A program made the position numbers and the translations under genes. Shown here one piece after another: positions 15,182 to 19,792 of a stretch of 19,792 bases of DNA (positions are counted from its first letter, which is position 1; every line of letters starts with the position of its first letter). Location of the stretch: assembly GCA_008501785.1 (NCBI GenBank), contig QQUD01000909.1, positions 1 through 19,792 on the forward strand. The letters run 5' to 3'. The notes beneath the pieces were generated by a model, which saw nothing but the letters and a program-made list of their open reading frames with translations, was not told where the DNA came from and did no database searches. Origin of the DNA: Chloroflexota bacterium (GTDB lineage: Bacteria > Chloroflexota > Anaerolineae > Promineifilales > Promineifilaceae).

Positions 15182-15259
15182 TGTCATTTCGAAGCCCACT
15201 GAGAAATCCCAATTTTCTGTAATGGAGATAGGGATTTCCTGGCAAACCTCGATATGACA
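15182..15259. repeat. REP/MITE-like imperfect palindrome (TGTCAT...ATGACA)
   Basis: Two 29-nt arms (15182-15210 and 15231-15259) begin TGTCAT/ATGACA and meet at GAAATCCC/GGGATTTC around a 20-nt loop. The centre pairs poorly, the ends well. Elements of this look (TGTCATTTCGA...GAAATCCC) are common dispersed intergenic repeats in several phyla; no second copy lies in this window. Confidence 0.6.
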
Positions 15260-15314
15260 AGGTTTAAAAACATGTCATTCCCGCTCATACAATTCTATAA
15301 AAAAATTGGTAATG

Positions 15315-15468
15315 GTAGGGGCTAAGCAATTGGGCGTGCGGTTGATAAAACAAATGGCCTTTTCCCCGATTGCCTCGCCCTCTTGTGTGCCAACCAAAAA
15401 GGGCGAGATGGCGCGGAGATTACGCCATTTGTTTCTGAAAAGGTAACTCCGCGCCATCCCGCCCCTAC
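15315..15468. repeat. MITE-like nested palindrome (GTAGGGGC...GCCCCTAC)
   Basis: 154 bp bounded by the 8-bp inverted ends GTAGGGGC (15315-15322) and GCCCCTAC (15461-15468). Inside are a perfect 12-bp pair GATGGCGCGGAG/CTCCGCGCCATC (15407-15418/15447-15458), ACAAATGGC/GCCATTTGT, and CTCGCCCT/AGGGCGAG. No coding capacity and no clear target-site duplication. Most simply a non-autonomous mobile element moved by a transposase elsewhere in the genome. Confidence 0.6.
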
Positions 15469-15510
15469 GATAAATGCGTTTTTGGAGGGAAAGATATTGA
15501 AACGGATCGA

Positions 15511-16287
15511 CTATTGATTCATAAAATCCTGTTCTGAAAGGTAATCCAAGACTGTTTGTGAAAACCGCTGGTGCGATTCACGTGTATACTTCAGCTTCGT
15601 GTAAATCTGGGCCAAATTCTCTACATCAGACGCTTCAATCATCTGCCGTAGATGCGGAAACGACATGTATCGCTCCCATCCTTTCACATCACGTTCCCGA
15701 TAAATATCCTGAATGTCCTCATCTGAATAGTTATGGCAGGTCTCATGGTGAACCAACCCATGCAGTGGCAGTCGGTCACGGGGTGCCGGGTCTTCTGCTG
15801 GGTAGCCCAGCGAAAAACCAACCACTGGCACCACATTGGGCGGCAGTTGCAAAATACGGCCAATTTCATCACAATTCGCCAGCGTGCTGCCCATGTAACA
15901 AATGCCCAGCCCTTTTGCTTCCGCTGCCAGCGCCACATTTTGCGAAACCAGCGTGGCATCAATTGCACCAATCATAAAACTCATAAAGTTATCAAAGTTG
16001 TCTGGCGCATTATTCAACCGCAGCCAGTGGCGCATCCGGTTAAAATCCGAACAGAAAGTAAGCAGAATGGGCGCATCCAGAACCATGTTTTGTTCCATAT
16101 GCGGCTTGTGCAACTGCTCCCGCAGCGCCCGGCTTTTTGTGACAATAATTGAATACGTTTGCATATTGCCAGAAGATGAAGCACGAATCCCAGCCTCCAA
16201 AATATCATTTAAACAATCGTCCGGCACCGGGTCTGGTAAATATTCACGAATTGAGCGGTGTTGATGTATTTGGTTGAGAATAGACAT
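15511..16287 (-). CDS. nitroreductase-family FMN oxidoreductase
   Basis: 258 residues, the usual size for NfsA/FRP-like members. FMN-phosphate-binding motif RSIREYL near the N-terminus (residues 11-17), ASSSGNMQ (about 36-43), GLGICYMGS mid-protein, and GFSLGYPAEDPAPRDRLPL before a C-terminal helical extension. Such enzymes use NAD(P)H to reduce nitro compounds, quinones or, in some biosynthetic clusters, oxidise peptide azolines; the substrate is not visible here. AGGAG lies 6 bases before the ATG. It follows the DUF6062-like gene on the same strand after an 82-bp gap that contains a stem-loop. Confidence 0.9.
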   Translation of the reverse strand: MSILNQIHQHRSIREYLPDPVPDDCLNDILEAGIRASSSGNMQTYSIIVTKSRALREQLHKPHMEQNMVLDAPILLTFCSDFNRMRHWLRLNNAPDNFDNFMSFMIGAIDATLVSQNVALAAEAKGLGICYMGSTLANCDEIGRILQLPPNVVPVVGFSLGYPAEDPAPRDRLPLHGLVHHETCHNYSDEDIQDIYRERDVKGWERYMSFPHLRQMIEASDVENLAQIYTKLKYTRESHQRFSQTVLDYLSEQDFMNQ

Positions 16288-16324
16288 GGATGACTCCTGA
16301 ATGGTAAATTGTTAATGGTGATTG

Positions 16325-16366
16325 GTGAATTATGAATGGTAAACCGGTTCACCATTCACCATTTAC
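16325..16366. repeat. imperfect stem-loop of ATGGTGAA-type repeats
   Basis: A dyad centred on AACCGGTT (16342-16349) with arms 16325-16341 and 16350-16366 pairing at most positions (GAATGGT opposite ACCATTC, TGAAT opposite ATTTA). The arms are built of GGTGAATGGT-like units. It fills the gap between the DUF6062-like and nitroreductase genes; there is no U-tract, so it may be a dispersed repeat rather than a terminator. Confidence 0.5.
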
Positions 16367-16369
16367 AAT

Positions 16370-17104
16370 TCATTTCCCTTTCTTCGGCATTAAGTCAGCA
16401 CCCGCAATCAGCGTCATCGCTTTCATGCGTGAGATAGATTCGATGTCGGATATGCGCTCATCTCGGGCGTTATGATCACATTTGCGGATAAATTCAGCCA
16501 ACTCCTCTTCCAAGTTTTGCCAGATGGCTTCCTGCATTTCCAGCAGAAGACGAGTATTATCACCAAGACCTGCATGAGAGATCACCAGACGCAAATGGGG
16601 TAAGCACAGCCCATCCGACTGGCGAAAATCTTCTGATAAACCGTATTCACCGGTGAACTGTTTAAGCAGTGTGTGTGTATACTTATTTTCTAAATCTTCG
16701 ATGTGTGTGCAGACTGGGCAGGGGATTTCTGGCTCTAAATCAGTGAGAAGCATCTTTAGTGACTCGCGATTGCCTAGTTTTACCTGTTGTAATAGTTTGT
16801 TGAGCTGAGAAGGTTTTGATTTGGCATTGGGGTTTTTTTGCAAGATGCGCAGCAATGTTTTCATCACGCCATCCATGAGAATGGCGGCTCCGGGTGCATG
16901 ACCTTCGAGCAGCAGCAATCCCATGTGTTTATCGCAATATCCTCGTGCTTTGTTGAAGAGGATACGGCTTTGTGGATCGTTGACTAGTTCAAACAGGATA
17001 GCATCAACAAAAGAGAAGGCTGTTTTATCGCGCATTCGACAAAAAGCACAGCCTGGTTCGTGCAGTGCTTCTTTGATTTCTTCGTGGAAAGGTATGAATT
17101 TCAT
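16370..17104 (-). CDS. DUF6062-like protein with two CxxC...CxxH motifs
   Basis: 244 residues, cytoplasmic, no membrane segment. I take it as DUF6062-like from general resemblance; function unknown. It shows an internal duplication: C19-C22...C57-H60 (CAFC, CDKH) and C129-C132...C167-H170 (CPVC, CLPH). In both halves the second Cys of the pair and the third Cys are exactly 35 residues apart, which strongly suggests two metal (probably zinc) sites. The start has no Shine-Dalgarno, but a -35/-10 pair ends 8 bp in front of it, so the mRNA may be leaderless. It is divergent from the radical SAM gene and may be co-expressed with the nitroreductase downstream. Confidence 0.8.
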   Translation of the reverse strand: MKFIPFHEEIKEALHEPGCAFCRMRDKTAFSFVDAILFELVNDPQSRILFNKARGYCDKHMGLLLLEGHAPGAAILMDGVMKTLLRILQKNPNAKSKPSQLNKLLQQVKLGNRESLKMLLTDLEPEIPCPVCTHIEDLENKYTHTLLKQFTGEYGLSEDFRQSDGLCLPHLRLVISHAGLGDNTRLLLEMQEAIWQNLEEELAEFIRKCDHNARDERISDIESISRMKAMTLIAGADLMPKKGK

Positions 17105-17112
17105 AGAGGGAT

Positions 17113-17140
17113 TTTATAGCAGGAAGGGAATTTATGACAA
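17113..17140 (-). promoter_or_regulatory. promoter of the DUF6062-like gene, probably leaderless
   Basis: On the minus strand TTGTCA (17135-17140), a 16-bp spacer and TATAAA (17113-17118), each one mismatch from the sigma-70 consensus. Only 8 bp separate the -10 from the ATG at 17104, so the transcript should start at or next to the start codon, in line with the missing Shine-Dalgarno. Confidence 0.5.
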
Positions 17141-17259
17141 AGATTCAAAGGTGCATGGGGAAGAAAATTGAAAATGGTTTCTTTCTCTTTGAGCCTTTGT
17201 AACTTTATTGCTTTGTGTTTAAAATCATTATCAAAATATGGTTGTGTAGGAATGCATTT

Positions 17260-18555
17260 ATGAAACAGATGACACCGACGGCTTTTCATTTGATGGTTAA
17301 ACCACGGGGCGCAATTTGTAATTTAGATTGTAAATATTGCTATTTTTTGCAAAAAGAAGAATTGTATCCAGGCAGTCAATTTCGCATGTCGGTTGAGGTG
17401 CTGCGCAGCTATACACGCCAATACATCGAATCACAAAACAGTCCTGAAGTTACGTTTGCGTGGCAGGGTGGTGAACCAACGTTGATGGGGTTGGGCTTTT
17501 TTGAGCAGGCGGTGACGTTTCAGCAGAAATTTAAGAAACCGGGAACGCGCATTAGCAATGCTTTGCAAACAAATGGGACACTGCTCAATGATGATTGGTG
17601 TCGATTTTTTAAGCAGCGTAACTTTTTGATTGGATTGAGTTTGGATGGTCCGCGTGAATTGCATGATGCCTACCGGGTGAACAAGGGTGGTCAGCCGACA
17701 TTTGACCAGGTGATGCATGGGCTGCGGCTGCTGCAAAAGCATGGCGTTGAGTTTAATGTGCTTTCAACGGTTCATGCGGCAAATGCGCCGTTTCCGCTGG
17801 AAGTGTATCGCTTTTTGCGGGATGAGGTGCAGACGCAGTTTATGCAGTTTATTCCGATTGTAGAGCGTGAGAATGAGACGGGGTTTCAGGAGGGGGATGA
17901 GGTGACGGGGCGGTCGGTCAGCGCCGTTTCATACGGCACATTTCTCTCTACCATTTTCGATGAATGGGTGCGCCACGACGTGGGCAGCACCTACGTGCAA
18001 ATGTTTGACGTGGCGCTGGGAGCATGGATGGGACATCCTGGCAGCTTGTGTGTGTTTGCGCCAACTTGTGGCGATGCGCTGGCGTTGGAACACAACGGCG
18101 ATCTTTATTCCTGTGACCATTACGTTGAGCCTGATTTTTTATTGGGCAATATTGAAGAAAACAAGCTGATTCCATTGGTTGCCTCGGCAAAACAGCGACA
18201 ATTTGGACAGCACAAACTGGATTCGCTGCCGCGCTACTGTCGAGAGTGTGAGGTGCGGTTTGCGTGTCATGGTGGATGTCCTAAAAATCGGTTCATCAAA
18301 ACGCCTGATAGTGAATCGGGGCTGAATTATTTGTGTGCAGGATATAAGGCGTTTTTTAATCATGTGGACGAACCGATGAAAATGATGGCTTCGCTGTTGC
18401 AGCAGCAGCGCCCGGCGAATGGCGTGATGGAATGGGTGTCTGTACAGGATTCGAAGAAACTGGATGAAGCATTTGCTAAAAGCGGGCGCAATGATCCGTG
18501 TCCGTGTGGGAGTGGGCGAAAATTTAAGCAGTGCCATGGGCGAAAGCGTAGTTGA
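17260..18555 (+). CDS. anSME-type radical SAM/SPASM enzyme with SEC-C tail
   Basis: 431 residues from MKQMTPTAFHLMVKP (AGGA 8 bases upstream; a longer frame to 17215 is less likely). The radical SAM cluster is CNLDCKYC (Cys20, 24, 27), followed by GGEPTL. The SPASM region has the eight cysteines expected for two auxiliary Fe-S clusters: 264, 270, 285, 327, 330, 336, 340, 359, in contexts typical of anaerobic sulfatase maturases (ALEHNGDLYSCDHYVEP, CRECEVRFACHGGCPKNRF). These enzymes oxidise a Cys or Ser of a target to formylglycine. Residues 410-427 (NDPCPCGSGRKFKQCHG) are a SEC-C zinc motif. No sulfatase is in the window, so the target is open. Divergent from the DUF6062-like gene; the TPR paralogue follows after 72 bp. 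Confidence 0.92.
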   Translation: MKQMTPTAFHLMVKPRGAICNLDCKYCYFLQKEELYPGSQFRMSVEVLRSYTRQYIESQNSPEVTFAWQGGEPTLMGLGFFEQAVTFQQKFKKPGTRISNALQTNGTLLNDDWCRFFKQRNFLIGLSLDGPRELHDAYRVNKGGQPTFDQVMHGLRLLQKHGVEFNVLSTVHAANAPFPLEVYRFLRDEVQTQFMQFIPIVERENETGFQEGDEVTGRSVSAVSYGTFLSTIFDEWVRHDVGSTYVQMFDVALGAWMGHPGSLCVFAPTCGDALALEHNGDLYSCDHYVEPDFLLGNIEENKLIPLVASAKQRQFGQHKLDSLPRYCRECEVRFACHGGCPKNRFIKTPDSESGLNYLCAGYKAFFNHVDEPMKMMASLLQQQRPANGVMEWVSVQDSKKLDEAFAKSGRNDPCPCGSGRKFKQCHGRKRS

Positions 18556-18627
18556 AGGGTGAGTCTTCTAGGTTAGTGATGTAGTAATTGTAGGCAACAG
18601 CCGTGTAGTATGTAGTGGATGTAAACA

Positions 18628-19668
18628 ATGACGACGATGAGATTGGTTTCCCAACCTGAACCAGGTTTTGTGCAGGCGATAAATAATGGATTAGCCTTTT
18701 GGCACAAAAACTCTCTTGAAATTCATGATAGTGCATCTCTGATTAAATTGAATGCAGATGTAGACAATTTGATCAGGATTTTAGATTTTGCGCTGAAGCT
18801 TCCAGGATGTTGGCAGCCAACGGCCGAGTTAATCGCACAGGTGTTTATATTGCCAGACCGGTTGGGATATTGGCGGCTGTGGCAGGAAATATTAGCTGCC
18901 GTCATCGCAAATAGCCCTAAACCTGATTCTGAACTGACACTTTTGCTACAGTGTCAATATGGAAAGCTGAAGCGTTCAATAGGACACTTTACAAATGCAG
19001 TGATGATCCATCAAAGAGCATTGTCTCATGCCCAACAATTACCTAATAAAGATTTAGCAGCCAAGATTAACCAGGAGTTGGCATGGGATTTCTATTTTGC
19101 TAATAATTTGCACGATGCTATACAGGAAGCGGAGAAAGCATTGCGAATTTATCGTTTGAATGAAGTAGATGTGCCTGTCGTGCATGTTGATATTTTGCGG
19201 GTTTTGGGAATTTGCGAAACTAGGCACGGCAATTGGGGAAAGGCCGAAAATTATTTGCAGATGGCTTTTAGCCTGGCAAAACATCTTGAAGATGTCATTG
19301 TTCCCGCTCGAACTTTAATAGATTTAAGCATTTTGTATCGGCGAATGGGTGCTTATGAGAAAGGATTGGATTGTGATAACCAGGCGAAAAAGCTTTTAGT
19401 TGACACAATTTTTGATGATGATTTTGCAAATGTCCTTCTCAATATGGGATCGATATATTTTGATATGGGGAACTTCGAGGCAGCTAAGGAAGCGTTTGAG
19501 CAAGGTTATAACGAGTATGGGGGCAAATCTAGTGACTTTAATAAAAAAGTGCATTTCATTAATAATTTGGGAAATGTCTATTGGAAGCAAGGATATTTGT
19601 CAAAAGCCGAAGCTTTTTTGCGTGACGCCTTGGCCCTTCGACCTAAGATAGGTGATGAAGTTGGGTGA
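18628..19668 (+). CDS. TPR protein, paralogue of 13524-14723, ended early by TGA
   Basis: 346 codons to TGA at 19666-19668. It aligns along its whole length with the TPR protein at 13524: MRLVSQPEPGFVQAINNGL against MRKLVSEPTPAFVQAINNGL, LPDRLGYWRLW against LPDRNGYWKLW, and NNLGNVYWKQGYLSKAEAFL against NNLGNVYLKQLKFGDAENYL. The shared N-terminal domain is followed by TPRs. It lacks an HTH-NB-ARC gene directly upstream; the radical SAM gene stands there instead. The stop falls where the paralogue has Trp (DEIQWANTL against DEVG-stop-ADNQV), and homology continues in the same frame. Start at 18628 or the Met three codons on. Either a decaying copy, a readthrough gene or a base-call error (TGG to TGA). 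Confidence 0.8.
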   Translation: MTTMRLVSQPEPGFVQAINNGLAFWHKNSLEIHDSASLIKLNADVDNLIRILDFALKLPGCWQPTAELIAQVFILPDRLGYWRLWQEILAAVIANSPKPDSELTLLLQCQYGKLKRSIGHFTNAVMIHQRALSHAQQLPNKDLAAKINQELAWDFYFANNLHDAIQEAEKALRIYRLNEVDVPVVHVDILRVLGICETRHGNWGKAENYLQMAFSLAKHLEDVIVPARTLIDLSILYRRMGAYEKGLDCDNQAKKLLVDTIFDDDFANVLLNMGSIYFDMGNFEAAKEAFEQGYNEYGGKSSDFNKKVHFINNLGNVYWKQGYLSKAEAFLRDALALRPKIGDEVG

Positions 19669-19792
19669 GCTGATAATCAAGTGACTCTGGCTCGCGTGCT
19701 GGAATTACAGGGTAAGAATGGTGAAGTGAAGTTATTAATTGATGAAGCGGAAGAAACTCTTTCTAATTTTCCAGATGATGTGTGGGCTAAAG
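19669..19792 (+). pseudogene. in-frame continuation of the TPR paralogue beyond TGA
   Basis: Same frame as the ORF before it, with no further stop to the window edge: ADNQVTLARVLELQGKNGEV, then LLIDEAEETLSNFPDDVWAK. It matches the last repeat of the first TPR protein (ANTLLTLAEVYLLQARKNEA and LIEDAFEKVKKYPNHAWAVE). It has no start codon or ribosome-binding site of its own, so it is the cut-off 3' end of the gene; the true stop lies outside the window. Confidence 0.75.

Larger units (their letters stand above)
14900..15510. other. 611-bp spacer with two palindromic repeat elements
   Basis: Upstream region of the mini-peptide gene and downstream region of the nitroreductase gene. It contains the inverted-repeat elements at 15182-15259 and 15315-15468. 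ORFs of 60-71 codons on the minus strand (15045-15260, 15275-15457) run through these palindromes and lack ribosome-binding sites, so I do not call them. An AT-rich block lies at 14963-14981, about 70 bp upstream of the mini-peptide start; no clear -35/-10 pair. Confidence 0.6.

Noticed and set aside
15045..15182. Minus-strand small ORF starting MHENQLESAAGFECAICC
   Set aside because: Cys-rich and tempting as a peptide precursor, but it has no Shine-Dalgarno or signal peptide and begins in the edge of a palindromic repeat element.
15275..15457. Minus-strand 60-codon ORF
   Set aside because: Runs through the inverted repeats of the 154-bp element; no ribosome-binding site and no protein-like pattern.
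16325..16366. Stem-loop as intrinsic terminator of the DUF6062-like gene
   Set aside because: No U-tract on either strand and several mismatches; listed as a repeat instead.

Overview
The window reads as a chromosomal segment of a moderate-GC bacterium, most likely a Chloroflexota member of the Anaerolineae/Ardenticatenia type. That placement is inference: it rests on the style of the many-TM GAF-containing NarL-type sensor kinase, the HTH-NB-ARC and TPR proteins, the anSME with a SEC-C tail, and a B. subtilis-type SOS box. No rRNA, complete tRNA, CRISPR array or transposase gene was found.

Left part (1-11.7 kb). The window opens with the last codons of a Bax-inhibitor-1/YccA-like gene and a possible small membrane ORF on the other strand. 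Next comes uvrA (697-3678, +) behind an extended -10 promoter and an SOS box. On the minus strand, convergent with uvrA, is a two-component pair: a membrane sensor kinase and a NarL/FixJ response regulator whose receiver carries a tandem 18-bp expansion. Further right, still on the minus strand, is a compact operon of a 4-TM protein, an Asp-box beta-propeller, a truncated NmrA-like protein and a polytopic membrane protein. Then follow an AI-2E-type transporter and a DJ-1/PfpI protein lacking the nucleophile cysteine. This part is studded with a perfect 10-bp palindrome, AACGGCCGTT: 18 exact copies, 16 of them inside genes, read as Thr-Ala-Val, Asn-Gly-Arg or Arg-Pro.

Right part (11.7-19.8 kb). 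This part has no exact copy of the palindrome and looks like an accessory island. An HTH-NB-ARC STAND ATPase overlaps the start of a TPR gene. Facing them is a 41-codon gene, missed by ordinary ORF length cut-offs, with a strong ribosome-binding site, a textbook signal peptide, an 11-residue two-cysteine mature peptide and an intrinsic terminator. Beyond a 0.6-kb stretch with two palindromic repeat elements lie an FMN nitroreductase-family gene, a DUF6062-like protein with two identical Cys/His motifs, and a divergent anSME-type radical SAM/SPASM enzyme with no sulfatase nearby. A paralogue of the TPR gene follows; an in-frame TGA replaces a tryptophan codon that is conserved in the first copy.

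Working hypothesis: the secreted mini-peptide, the TPR protein and the HTH-NB-ARC ATPase form a peptide-sensing module that resembles RRNPP-type receptor/pheromone pairs in logic but not in architecture. The radical SAM, nitroreductase and DUF6062 genes may or may not belong to it.
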